Counted from the first letter of the stretch, positions 34,988 to 43,694 are shown. The stretch: 64,000 bases of DNA from Martinezella rhizogenes (GCA_013322215.1 JAAMEZ010000036.1:310001-374000); one strand, 5' to 3'. Notes: generated from the letters alone by a model not told the origin. Made by a program: numbers and translations.

Positions 34988-36081
34988 TGGCTTATGTGGC
35001 AACCCGTGGCGGCGAATACGCCATCGAACAGGCCGAACGGCTTTTCCGTGCCGATCTCGGCCCGATTACGCGCGAGCGCATCGAAGCCGTTCGCACCGGC
35101 CTTCCCTATCTCATCGACCGGCTGATGGGGGAAGCATCGCTTTACGAGCCGGATCTCGCGGCCCTGGCGCTCGCCCAGGCCGGCGGCGATCTCTACGAGG
35201 CGATCCTCCTGCTGCGCGCCTACCGCACGACGCAGCCGCGCATCGCCGTTGCCGAATCTGTTGACCAGCCGGATCTTCTGACGGTTCGACGCATTTCGGC
35301 CGCCTTCAAGGATATTCCCGGCGGCCAGATACTGGGGCCGACACTGGATTACTCCCACCGCCTGCTCCAGGTCGAGGTGCTCCAGGGCGAAGATTATGTG
35401 CCCGAACCGGTCATCCCGGCCGCCGAGCCGGCGCCGGCGACGCAACCCTCGCTGACCAGCTGGCAGAAAGCACAGGGGCTCATTCCGGATCATCCGATTG
35501 AGGCGGTGCCGCCCGAGGAAATCCCCGATCTCACGCGTGAACCGCTGCTCTTTCCGGCGGCACGCGCCCACAAGCTCCAGAGCCTGGCCCGCGCCGATAC
35601 CGGCGGCACGCTGGCACTCGGCTATGCAACGATGCGCGGCTATAGCGCCGTGCATCCGACCGTCAACGAGCTGCGTTTGGCCCATGCTCCGGTTCGCCTG
35701 CGCCATCCCTCCGGAACGATCTTCAGCGCCGGCCGCGTTCGCGTCAGCCAGACCGAGGTCATCTCCAAGGCGAGAGAATTGCAATTGGGCTTTTCAGCGA
35801 CCTTCGGCTGGAATGAGGTGAAGGTGATCGCGGCCGCAACGCTCGATCTTGCCTCCAGCCAGCCCAATCCGCATTCCGCCGCCAATGAAGAGTTCGTTCT
35901 TTATCACACCGAGCCGGTCGAAAGCTCCGGCTTCTGCATCCACTTCAAGCTTCCGCATTATGTGACGTTCCAATCGACCCTCGATGCGCTGCGCCGCGTC
36001 AAGACGGACAAGGACGCTGCCGCAGCAAAGCCGGCCGTTGCCGAACAGCTTGTCCCGCAACAGGAGGAAGTCGCGCTATGA
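34987..36081 (+). CDS. phnI: C-P lyase complex subunit PhnI (nucleosidase subunit)
   Basis: 364 residues, the family length. PhnI catalyses attachment of the phosphonate to ribose by displacing adenine from a purine nucleotide, with PhnGHL. The two zinc-ligand histidines that line the PhnI/PhnJ active site in E. coli (His328 and His333) are retained as His319 and His324 in CIHFKLPHYVTFQ. N-terminal MAYVATRGGEYAIEQAERL and the central GILGPTLDYSHR-like QILGPTLDYSHRLLQVE are conserved. So the upstream chemistry and the interface look intact even though its partner PhnJ is altered. Overlaps phnJ by 4 bases. Confidence 0.93.
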   Translation: MAYVATRGGEYAIEQAERLFRADLGPITRERIEAVRTGLPYLIDRLMGEASLYEPDLAALALAQAGGDLYEAILLLRAYRTTQPRIAVAESVDQPDLLTVRRISAAFKDIPGGQILGPTLDYSHRLLQVEVLQGEDYVPEPVIPAAEPAPATQPSLTSWQKAQGLIPDHPIEAVPPEEIPDLTREPLLFPAARAHKLQSLARADTGGTLALGYATMRGYSAVHPTVNELRLAHAPVRLRHPSGTIFSAGRVRVSQTEVISKARELQLGFSATFGWNEVKVIAAATLDLASSQPNPHSAANEEFVLYHTEPVESSGFCIHFKLPHYVTFQSTLDALRRVKTDKDAAAAKPAVAEQLVPQQEEVAL

Positions 36082-36989
36082 AACTTCAGGATTTGACCAA
36101 GCCCTGGATGGCCTTCAACTACGGCTTTCTCGATGAATCCGCCAAGCGCGAAATGCGCCGCCGCATTTTGAAGGCGATCGCCGTTCCCGGCTATCAGGTG
36201 CCCTATGCGAGCCGAGAAGTGCCGATTGCGCGCGGCTGGGGAACGGGTGGTCTGCAAGTGACGCTGACGTTGCTCAAGCCCACGTCCGTCGTCAAAGTCA
36301 TCGACCAGGGATCGGATGATTCCGTCAATGCCAGCAGCATCCGCAAATTCGTTGCTCGCGTCGGCGGTGCTGTTGAGACGGAAGACACGATGGCGGCAAC
36401 CATCATCCAATCGCGCCACCGCATTCCGGAGGAAAAACTGCGAGAGGACCAGATCCTGGTGCTGCAGGTTCCGAACCCCGAGCCGCTCCGCCCGGTGCAG
36501 CCAGATATGTCCGTCGCGCGTGAAATGCATGGCGATGCCGATTATGGGCAGCTGTGGCTCGTGCTCTACGAACAGCTCGTCAAATCGGGCCGGATCATGC
36601 AGGGATCGAGCTATCCGAGCATGGTCAACGGGCGGCATGTCATGACACCGTCGCCCATTCCGCGCTGGGATGTGCCAAAGCTCAATCAGGCCGATCACCT
36701 GACGATCCTGTCGGCCGGCCGCGAGAAGCGCATCTTCGCCGTACCGCCTTATACCCGTGTCGAACCACTCGTGTTCGACGATGTGCCCTACCGCGTCGAG
36801 GATCATCAGGACAAGACCTGCTACCGCAGCAACGTCACCGGTTTCTTCGTGAATGAGCTGCCGCAGGAGGATGGCTCCTCACGATACGAACTGTCTGACA
36901 GCCATTTCGGCGTCAAGCACATCCGCAAGGCGGACGCAGAGGCAGTCGACATCGGCGAGACCTGGTACAATAACGGAAGGATGGACTGA
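36078..36989 (+). CDS. phnJ: PhnJ homologue lacking the Fe-S cysteines (variant C-P lyase subunit)
   Basis: 303 residues, collinear with PhnJ over the whole length: MAFNYGFLDESAKREMRRR, VPGYQVPYASREVP with the glycyl-radical glycine (Gly38; Gly32 in E. coli), GWGTGGLQVT, KVIDQGSDDSVNA, RHRIPE, AGREKRIFAVPPYTRVE. In E. coli PhnJ Cys241, Cys244 and Cys266 bind the 4Fe-4S cluster and Cys272 carries the thiyl radical. Here the only cysteine is Cys248 (Cys241 position); the Cys244 position is Ser251, and the region matching the last two cysteines reads RYELSDSHFGVK with none. Neither other reading frame there supplies the cysteines. Radical-SAM cleavage of a C-P bond as known should be impossible. 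It remains embedded between phnI and phnK with coupled translation, so it is probably functional in another way. Confidence 0.9.
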   Translation: MKLQDLTKPWMAFNYGFLDESAKREMRRRILKAIAVPGYQVPYASREVPIARGWGTGGLQVTLTLLKPTSVVKVIDQGSDDSVNASSIRKFVARVGGAVETEDTMAATIIQSRHRIPEEKLREDQILVLQVPNPEPLRPVQPDMSVAREMHGDADYGQLWLVLYEQLVKSGRIMQGSSYPSMVNGRHVMTPSPIPRWDVPKLNQADHLTILSAGREKRIFAVPPYTRVEPLVFDDVPYRVEDHQDKTCYRSNVTGFFVNELPQEDGSSRYELSDSHFGVKHIRKADAEAVDIGETWYNNGRMD

Positions 36990-37816
36990 TGGCCGCGCGT
37001 GCTCCCACCCAAACGGCAGAGCTGACCCGCCAGCCGCCGCGGCTGATGATGGCTGAGCCGATCCTGACCATGCGCGGCATTGCACGCAATTACGGCGACG
37101 TCACTGCTCTCGGTGGCGTCGATGTGACGGTCTATCCGGGCGAAGTCCTTGGTATTGTCGGCGAATCCGGTTCGGGCAAGTCGACGCTCCTTCGCATGAT
37201 GAACCTCGAGGATACGCCGGATACCGGCACTTATAGTCTTGCGCTTCCCGGGCACGAGGGCCGCAACCTCTTCACGCTCGACCGCTTCGAGCGGCGCATG
37301 CTGCGTGCGCATCATATCGGCATCGTCTACCAGAACCCGCATCTCGGCCTGCTGATGAACCACACCAGCAGCGGCAACGTCGCCGAACGCCTGCTGATTG
37401 CCGGCAATCGCAATTTCGCCGAGCTGCGCGAACGCGCGCGCCAGTCTCTCGATGCCTCGGAATTTCCGATCGAGCGCATGGACGCCCGGCCGAACGAGCT
37501 TTCCGGCGGCATGCAGCAGCGCGTGCAGCTTGCCAAGGCAATCGCGCTCGAGCCCGCCGTCCTGCTGCTCGACGAGCCGACCACGGGTCTCGACGTCAGC
37601 GTTCAGGCGCTGGTGCTCGACACGCTGAAGCGGCTGCAGCGCGAGCGTTCCATCACGATGGTTCTGGTTTCGCACGATCTCGGCGTCATCCGCACGATGG
37701 CAGACCGGGTTATGGTCATGCGTCGCGGCAAGGTCGTGGAACAGGGTCTCGCCGACCAGATCTTCCAGGACCCGCAGCATGCCTACACGCAGCAGCTCGT
37801 TCACGCCAAGCTTTGA
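36989..37816 (+). CDS. phnK: C-P lyase-associated ABC-type ATPase PhnK
   Basis: 275 residues. Walker A GESGSGKST, Q-loop VYQNPHLGLL, signature LSGGMQQRVQLAKAI, Walker B VLLLDEPTTGLD and the switch HDLGVI are intact; the last helix is PQHAYTQQLVHAKL, similar to DppD-like ATPases. PhnK binds as a dimer on the PhnGHIJ core through PhnJ in E. coli. The first 25 residues (before ILTMRGIARNYG) are an extension. The ATG shares a base with the phnJ stop. It could also energise the upstream importer, but sequence alone does not support that. Confidence 0.93.
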   Translation: MAARAPTQTAELTRQPPRLMMAEPILTMRGIARNYGDVTALGGVDVTVYPGEVLGIVGESGSGKSTLLRMMNLEDTPDTGTYSLALPGHEGRNLFTLDRFERRMLRAHHIGIVYQNPHLGLLMNHTSSGNVAERLLIAGNRNFAELRERARQSLDASEFPIERMDARPNELSGGMQQRVQLAKAIALEPAVLLLDEPTTGLDVSVQALVLDTLKRLQRERSITMVLVSHDLGVIRTMADRVMVMRRGKVVEQGLADQIFQDPQHAYTQQLVHAKL

Positions 37817-37830
37817 GGGAAACAAGAGAG

Positions 37831-38577
37831 ATGAATATTCAGGTTTCCGCCCGGCCGAACGCGGCTCCGGTTTTGCGCGTGCAGGGCCTTGCGAAGCAAT
37901 TCGAGATGCACCACCTCAAGCGCACGCTGTTTGCCTTCGAGAATATCGAGTTCGACCTGAATGCAGGCGAATTCATCCTGCTCAAGGGCGAGAACGGCGC
38001 GGGCAAGTCCACCCTGCTGCGCACGCTCTACCGCTCTTACCTGCCACGCGCGGGCCACATCTATTATCACACGCAGGAAGGTGTCATCGATCTGGCGACA
38101 GCAGCCGACGTCGACATCGCCGTACTGCGCCGCCGGGAAATCGGCTTCGTCACCCAGTTCCTCAACGCCCGTCCGCGCGTCGTGGCCGAAGAGATCGTGG
38201 CCGAACCGCTGAGGCTTGCGGGGACGTCGCATGCCGAAGCTCTCGCCGAAGCGCGGCGCTGGCTCGATGCCTTCGGCGTGAAGAAACAGCTCTGGTCGGC
38301 CTACCCTTCGACTTTCTCCGGCGGCGAGCAGCAGAAGGTCAATCTGGCCCGCGCGCTCATCCTGCCGCAGCGCCTTTTGCTGCTTGATGAACCGACGGCT
38401 TCGCTCGACTATTCGGCCCGCCGGGCACTCGTCGAGCGACTGGCGCAGCTCAAGACGTCCGGCGTTGCGATGATCGGTGTTTTTCACCATCCGGACGATG
38501 TAAAGGCATTGATCGACCGGGAATTGCATCTGGAAGCCATCAAGATCGAGGACGAGCAGGACGATGTGGCTGAGTAA
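37831..38577 (+). CDS. phnL: C-P lyase-associated ABC-type ATPase PhnL
   Basis: 248 residues from ATG 37831 with AAGAGAG upstream; the in-frame ATG at 37813 overlaps the phnK stop. Walker A KGENGAGKST, Q-loop FVTQFLNARPRV, signature FSGGEQQKVNLARAL, Walker B LLLLDEPTASLD and FHHPDDVKAL at the switch position are all present. PhnL works with PhnGHI in forming the ribosyl triphosphate adduct. It overlaps phnM by 14 bases. Confidence 0.93.
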   Translation: MNIQVSARPNAAPVLRVQGLAKQFEMHHLKRTLFAFENIEFDLNAGEFILLKGENGAGKSTLLRTLYRSYLPRAGHIYYHTQEGVIDLATAADVDIAVLRRREIGFVTQFLNARPRVVAEEIVAEPLRLAGTSHAEALAEARRWLDAFGVKKQLWSAYPSTFSGGEQQKVNLARALILPQRLLLLDEPTASLDYSARRALVERLAQLKTSGVAMIGVFHHPDDVKALIDRELHLEAIKIEDEQDDVAE

Positions 38578-39718
38578 TTTTGAAGTTGTATTGCAGGACC
38601 GCGTGATCGAGCGCGGAGCCATCAGAATTGAGAATGGGTTGATCGCAGATATCAGCGAGCGACCAGTCGAAGGGGCGGAAGTTGATGGCCACGGCCGGTT
38701 TCTGCTGCCCGGTTTCGTCGACATGCACGGCGACATGATCGAGAAATGCGTCGAGCCCCGCGTCAATGTTCGCATGCCGCTCGAACTCGGCGTCTACGAC
38801 CTCGACAAGATGCTTGCCGCCAATGGCGTGACGACAGCCTATGCGGCGGTTGCCTTCACGCCCGCCACCTATGGCCATGTCCGCTCGATCGAGCATACCC
38901 ATGCGATGATCGAAAAGCTCGCGTCGATGCGGGAAGAGCTTTTGATCGACCACCGTGTCCACGGCCGCTTCGAAGTGACCTTTCTGCCTGCGTTGAAAGA
39001 AGCGAAGACCCTGATTGACGCCGGTGCGCTCCATCTGATTTCGCTTATGGATCACACGCCGGGCCAGGGGCAATATCGCGATATCGAATTGCACATCGCC
39101 AACACGGCGAAGGCCAAGAAGATCAGCGAGACCCAGGCGGCCGAGATGGTCAAGCAGCGCATGGCTGCCCGCGGTGAACACGGCGACAGCATGGACATCA
39201 TCAACGGCCTGTCGGAATTGGCGCGCGAGCACGGCGTTGTGCTGGCCTCCCATGACGACGACACCGTCGAGAAGGCGGCGCTGCTGCACAGCCTCGGCGC
39301 TGCGATCAGCGAGTTTCCGATCAATATCGCAACGGCGACCGAAGCGAGGCGGCTGGGATTGGCAACGGCCATGGGCGCTCCGAATGCGCTGCGCGGCCTT
39401 TCCTATTCCGGCAATCTTTCCGCACGCGAGGCCTATGAGGCGGGTGTGCTGGATATTCTCGCGAGCGACTATCACCCATCGGCCATTCTGCCTGCCGTAA
39501 TTGCGCTTGCGGAAATCGGCAAGGGCGGCCTTCCCGCCTCGGCTGCATTGGCAAGCGCCAACCCGGCAAAGGCACTTGGCCTCACCGACCGCGGCCGCAT
39601 CGCCGAGGGGCTACGCGCCGATCTCGTGATCGCAGAGCGCGGCCGGGTGCCGCGCGTGCGCAGCACGATCCGCGGCGGCAAAATGGTTTGGTCCGACGGC
39701 ACGATCAAGAGCTTTTAA
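38564..39718 (+). CDS. phnM: PhnM-type amidohydrolase (ribosyl-phosphonate triphosphate diphosphatase)
   Basis: 384 residues. Amidohydrolase superfamily: PGFVDMHGDMIEKCVEPR (metal HxD, about 52), later HLISLMDHTPGQGQYRD, VLASHDDDTVEKA and the terminal metal Asp in ILASDYHPSA. PhnM removes pyrophosphate from 5-triphosphoribosyl 1-phosphonate. Its presence with intact PhnI-type partners implies that a ribosyl triphosphate intermediate is still made in this pathway. Last gene of the phn operon; a strong hairpin follows. Confidence 0.92.
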   Translation: MWLSNFEVVLQDRVIERGAIRIENGLIADISERPVEGAEVDGHGRFLLPGFVDMHGDMIEKCVEPRVNVRMPLELGVYDLDKMLAANGVTTAYAAVAFTPATYGHVRSIEHTHAMIEKLASMREELLIDHRVHGRFEVTFLPALKEAKTLIDAGALHLISLMDHTPGQGQYRDIELHIANTAKAKKISETQAAEMVKQRMAARGEHGDSMDIINGLSELAREHGVVLASHDDDTVEKAALLHSLGAAISEFPINIATATEARRLGLATAMGAPNALRGLSYSGNLSAREAYEAGVLDILASDYHPSAILPAVIALAEIGKGGLPASAALASANPAKALGLTDRGRIAEGLRADLVIAERGRVPRVRSTIRGGKMVWSDGTIKSF

Positions 39719-39773
39719 GCCACCGACGCAGGGCCGGCTGGCGCACCGCGCCGGTCAGCAGAGTTGTTCGGCC

Positions 39774-39802
39774 GGCGGGTGGGAACGAATTTCCCTCCCG
39801 CC
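39774..39802. terminator. Hairpin terminator between convergent phnM and SDR genes
   Basis: GGCGGG-T-GGGAA and TTCCC-T-CCCGCC form an 11-bp stem with a central T-T mismatch and a 5-base loop, in the 96-base gap between two converging genes. No long T run follows in either direction, so it would be a GC-rich, possibly bidirectional terminator. Confidence 0.6.
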
Positions 39803-39814
39803 AATCTCCATGGC

Positions 39815-40624
39815 TCACATGGCCTTCTGCGGATGCGGCGAACCCTCGTAAGCGCCCCAGATCGACTGATCGAAATTGATCGTGGCGCCGGTCATCAGGC
39901 CGGACTCTTCGGACGACAGGAACGCGACCGCCCGCGCGACTTCGGCCGGATCGACCAGCCGACCGAACGGCTGCTCTGCCGCTGCCTTTGCCAGCCAATC
40001 TTCCGCGGCTCCATGATATTCGCGTTGAATACGATCTTCGCCGTCGCTCGACATCCAGCCGATATTGAGAGCGTTGACCCTGATCCGGTTTCTAAGCAGT
40101 GAAAAGGCCGTATTCCGGGTCAGCGTGTCGAGAGCGCCCTTGGAAGAACAATAGGCACTGATGAAAGGCTGACCGGCCATTGCCGACATCGAGGAGATGT
40201 TGACGATGGTGCCCTCGATGCCGTTGGCGATCATGTTCTTGATCGCGTCCTGCATCAGGAAGAACGGCGCACGCACATTGATGGCGAACATTCGGTCGAA
40301 CAGATCCGGCTCGGTATCGAGAATGGTGCCGCGATCGGTGATGGCAGCGACGTTGACGAGCGCATCGATGCGGCCGAACTTTTCGGCCGCAGTGGCGATG
40401 ACCTTGCGGCAGTCCTCAACCTCACCGAGATCGGCGCTGACGAAGGCGACCGGGATTCCATAGCGATCACCAATCTCCCGCGCCTTGGCCTCGCCCTTGG
40501 CGGTGCTGCGGCCGCAGATCGTCAGGCCGGCGGCGCCACGCTCGGCAAAGAGCCGGGCGACTTCCGCGCCCAGCCCTTGTGTGCCGCCAGTCACGACGGC
40601 GAATTTTCCATCCAGTCGGCTCAT
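39815..40624 (-). CDS. Short-chain dehydrogenase/reductase
   Basis: 269 residues from ATG 40624, preceded by GGAGGCTTGAGG; an upstream in-frame start at 40651 is less likely. Classical SDR: VTGGTQGLGAEVARLF (NAD(P) site, about 11-26), NVAAITD, the catalytic Ser in NISSMSAMAG and YCSSK (Tyr-x3-Lys). The C-terminal FLSSEESGLMTGATINFDQS is typical. Substrate is probably a sugar or polyol. Next to a PhyH-type oxygenase and a LacI regulator, as in small sugar catabolic groups. Confidence 0.9.
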   Translation of the reverse strand: MSRLDGKFAVVTGGTQGLGAEVARLFAERGAAGLTICGRSTAKGEAKAREIGDRYGIPVAFVSADLGEVEDCRKVIATAAEKFGRIDALVNVAAITDRGTILDTEPDLFDRMFAINVRAPFFLMQDAIKNMIANGIEGTIVNISSMSAMAGQPFISAYCSSKGALDTLTRNTAFSLLRNRIRVNALNIGWMSSDGEDRIQREYHGAAEDWLAKAAAEQPFGRLVDPAEVARAVAFLSSEESGLMTGATINFDQSIWGAYEGSPHPQKAM

Positions 40625-40628
40625 GACC

Positions 40629-41823
40629 TCAAGCCTCCCTGCGTACGGCATGGGCAGCGATCAGTTCGGCAAATCGCCTCGCATCCGTCCCGGCGTCGAT
40701 CGCCTCTGCCATGATCTGCGCCTGCGTCTTCGGCGCAAGGCCCCCGACCGGCGGATCGCTGTCGAGATTGGTCGGGAAGGCATAGCCCTCGGCCGTCGAG
40801 GCGATCACATTGGCGACGTCTGTGCGGCTCAGCGTGCCAGCATCAAGCGCAGCAAGAAGTGCAGGGTAGACTGTCACCGACATGCGGGTGCGGTTGACGC
40901 TCTCCATCGCCCGCCCGAAGGCCGAGGACACCTGCAGGAGGTTTGCCATGCGATAGATGTCTTTCGAGACATTGTTGCCGGCGCCGTGCATGACAGCCGG
41001 ATTGAAGAAGACGGCGTCGCCCTTCTTCAGCGGCAGTTGCACATGGTGTTCGGCAAAATAGGCTTGAAACTCGGGCCGACCGAAAGCGATATAGCCTTCG
41101 AAAAAGATCTGCGAATAGGGCAGGAACAGCGTCGGCCCGCTTTCGAGCGGCATATCGCAATGCGCGACCGCACCCTGCAGCGTCAACAGCGGCGACACGG
41201 CATGGATATGGCCGGGATAGGCCTGCATCTGCTGCGGCGACATGAAGCCGAGGTGATAATCGCGATGCGGCTTCTGCGCGGTGCCGCCTGGATTGACCCG
41301 GTTCATCTGCGCGGTCATCTGATAGCCGACACCGAGCCAGGCTTCCGACACCAGGGCGACGGCGGTCGAGGCATAATAGCGGGCAAAATTCTCCGGATCC
41401 GCCAGGCAGTGTTTCTCGAGCGCATTCCAGATGCGGTCATTGGCGCCGGGCTTGGCAAAGTGATCGCCGGCACCCTTGCCCTTCTCTTTTTCCTCGCGGA
41501 CGATGGCTTCGAACACGCTGGTTGCGCGATCGACAACTGCCGTATCCGGCATGGCGTTCTTGATGACGATAATACCAGGGACCTGACGTAAAGGCCTCGA
41601 CCCACTCCGCCATCAGCGCGCGGCGATCCTCTTCATTTTCGGCGGCGGCGCGAACCTTGTTGCCATCATAGATGAGGATGTTTTTCTCGATGCCTGCCGC
41701 CAAGGGCCAATCACCCGGATTGGCGGTCTTTTCGATCAATGACTTGAAGGTGTCGAAATTGCCGCAATCGGCCGAAAGCCAAACCTTCTGGCTGCGCCGG
41801 CTGGCGAGAGTCTGAGTGTCCAT
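40629..41823 (-). pseudogene. Phytanoyl-CoA-dioxygenase-like (PhyH) gene, broken by one extra base
   Basis: Two frames cover one protein. From ATG 41823 the frame gives MDTQTLASRRSQKVWLSA through EWVEAFTSGP and then runs into unrelated residues. The second frame takes over with GIIVIKNAMPDTAVVDR and continues to the stop at 40629. Removing one base from the GGG run at 41578-41580 joins them into a 397-residue protein. The second part holds the Fe(II) ligands PHRDYHLGF (HxD) and the distal His in PAVMHGAGNN. So the gene is either a recent pseudogene or carries a sequence error; all other parts are well preserved. An N-terminally cut protein from ATG 41552 (307 residues) might still be made. 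It lies 4 bases upstream of the SDR and divergent from a LacI-type regulator. Confidence 0.85.
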
Positions 41824-41931
41824 GGTGATCTCCTCCCAAAGTGATATTGGACTTATGGGATTGATCCTAGTCTCGGTGGGATTTATGAGGAAGATATAAA
41901 ACCCCTCAAAAACACCTCAGAAAGAGCAGTC

Positions 41932-42951
41932 TTGAAATCGCGCTTTCCGCTGAAGGACATTGCCCTGCAGGCCGGTCTCAGTCTCGCGACCGTCGATCGG
42001 GTGATGCATGAGCGCGACGGCGTTCGCGCTGTGACCCGCGCGCGCGTTGCGGCCGCGATTGCCGAACTGGAGCGGCAATATGTGCAATCAGGCTTGGCCG
42101 GCCGACGCCTTGTGATCGATGTCGTCATGGATACGCCGCAACGCTTCTCCGCCGCCGTCCGCGAAGCCTTTGAAGCCGAATTGCCCGGCATGCGACCAGC
42201 GTCATTCTCGGCACGATTTCATGTGGCCGAGACAATGAGCGAGGCCGAGCTTTTATCCATCTTGCGCGCCATACGCCGGCGCGGCAGCCATGGCGTCGTG
42301 CTCAAAGCCGCCTCCAAGCCGGCCATTGCTGATCTTGCCGCGCAGCTCATAGCGACAAAAATTCCCGTGGTTACGCTGGTGACTGATCTGCCAACAAGCT
42401 CCCGCATCGGCTATGTCGGGATGGACAACCGCGTGGCGGGAGCGACGGCCGCCTACCTGCTCGGCCGCATGGTCGGCGAGCGGGCTGGCAAGGTGCTGGT
42501 GACGCTGTCGAGCAGTCTCTTTGCCGGCGAAGACGAACGTGAGCGCGGATTTCGCGATGTTCTCGCGGAACGCTTCCCCCATCTTTCGGCCGTCCGAATT
42601 TCGGAGGGCTACGGTGTCGACCGCACGACGGAACTGCTTGTCCGCGATGCCCTTGAGCGTGAGCCGGATATCCGAGCCGTTTATTCGGCCGGCGGCGGGA
42701 ATCGCGCCATATTGAAAGCCTTTGCCGAAGCCCGGCGCGAGTGCGCGGTCTTTGCGGCGCATGATCTTGACCAGGACAATATCAGACTGCTCGCGGCCGG
42801 CGACATCACCTTCGTCATTCACCACGATCTGCGTCATGACGCCCGCAGCGCCTGCCAGCTCATGCTCGCCTATCACCGGATGCTGCCGGCCGATTTTCAG
42901 GTGGCGCCGTCGCGGGTTGCTATCGCAACGCCTTTCGAACTGCCGCATTGA
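41932..42951 (+). CDS. LacI-family transcriptional regulator
   Basis: 339 residues from TTG 41932, with AAAGAGCAG as ribosome site. HTH LKDIALQAGLSLATVDRVMHERDGV (residues 7-31, hinge to 55), then a periplasmic-binding-like ligand domain: SRIGYVGMDNRVAGATAAYLLGRM, KVLVTLSSSLFAGEDERERGF, VYSAGGGNRAILKAF. These resemble the ribose/inositol-responsive branch. Divergent from the PhyH-SDR pair (108-base gap), whose expression it likely controls in response to a sugar or cyclitol. Confidence 0.9.
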   Translation: MKSRFPLKDIALQAGLSLATVDRVMHERDGVRAVTRARVAAAIAELERQYVQSGLAGRRLVIDVVMDTPQRFSAAVREAFEAELPGMRPASFSARFHVAETMSEAELLSILRAIRRRGSHGVVLKAASKPAIADLAAQLIATKIPVVTLVTDLPTSSRIGYVGMDNRVAGATAAYLLGRMVGERAGKVLVTLSSSLFAGEDERERGFRDVLAERFPHLSAVRISEGYGVDRTTELLVRDALEREPDIRAVYSAGGGNRAILKAFAEARRECAVFAAHDLDQDNIRLLAAGDITFVIHHDLRHDARSACQLMLAYHRMLPADFQVAPSRVAIATPFELPH

Positions 42952-42999
42952 TCGAAAATTGCAGGCGTGCCCAGAAAGAGAAGGCGCGCCGGAAACCGG

Positions 43000-43482
43000 C
43001 TATTCGATCGCCGTGATCTCCAGCTCTTCCTTGCCAAGGATCAAGACATCGCCAACCGTTTTTCCCATCAGCAATCTTGCAACGGGTGAGACGTAGGAAA
43101 TCGATCCCTCCTTGGGGTCGGCCTCGTCCTCTCCGACGATACGATATTTCTGCACGCGGCCATCCTCGCGGCTGTAAGTCACCGTGCTTCCAAAAGCGAC
43201 GACCTCAAACGAGGCCGGCGCCGGCATGACGTCGGCGGTGCGGACCCTTTCCGCGAAATAGCGTGCATCGCGCAATGGAATTGCCGTCTGCCGCCGGCGT
43301 TCGTTGATGTCCTCGATTGCGCTCGCTGCTTCGTAGGCTTTGCGTGCGTCCTGAAGCTGCAGTTCCAGGGCCTTCAGGCCCGCCTCGGTCACACGGTTCG
43401 GATGCGGAGAAATCGGCCGGTCGGGCAGCACGGTTTCCGCGGCCGTTTCAGCGCTTTCTTCCTTCATGAACGCAGTGCTCAA
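43000..43482 (-). CDS. GreA/GreB-like transcription elongation factor
   Basis: 160 residues from TTG 43482, 7 bases after GGAG; an in-frame TTG at 43488 is too close to it, and ATG 43467 has no ribosome site. The C-terminal half (VVAFGSTVTYSREDGRVQKYRIVGEDEADPKEG.. ending LMGKTVGDVLIL) is the FKBP-like GreA/GreB C-terminal domain. The N-terminal coiled coil is short. Typical GreA acidic tip residues are not obvious, so anti-pausing cleavage activity is uncertain; it may be a Gre-like factor that competes for the RNA polymerase secondary channel. Confidence 0.75.
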   Translation of the reverse strand: MSTAFMKEESAETAAETVLPDRPISPHPNRVTEAGLKALELQLQDARKAYEAASAIEDINERRRQTAIPLRDARYFAERVRTADVMPAPASFEVVAFGSTVTYSREDGRVQKYRIVGEDEADPKEGSISYVSPVARLLMGKTVGDVLILGKEELEITAIE

Positions 43483-43694
43483 TTTCAAACTCCATTCCTA
43501 TCGGCAATCAGCCGTACACTATAGACCAGATGACAAGCCGGGAGAAATGCAAAGGGGCCGATCATCGCAACCCCACAAATATGTTCCCCGAGGCCTTCTT
43601 GGCATTCCGAACGCCATTGCGTAGCATTGCACGAAGCTGCAACACGTCCTGCGGGCAATCCTGACCCGTGCCAAAGCTACGATGAAGGGTCGCC

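Noticed and set aside
36750..36989. A frameshift as the reason for the missing PhnJ cysteines
   Set aside because: The residues around the missing cysteines still align with PhnJ in the same frame, and neither other frame gives the cysteine pattern.
41575..41585. Programmed ribosomal frameshifting in the PhyH-type gene
   Set aside because: The site has only a three-base run and no slippery heptamer or following hairpin that I can see; PhyH genes are not known to use frameshifting. A mutation or sequence error is simpler.
42988..43000. GCCGG-AAA-CCGGC as terminator of the LacI and Gre genes
   Set aside because: Only a 5-bp stem, no T run, and it reaches into the Gre-like stop codon.
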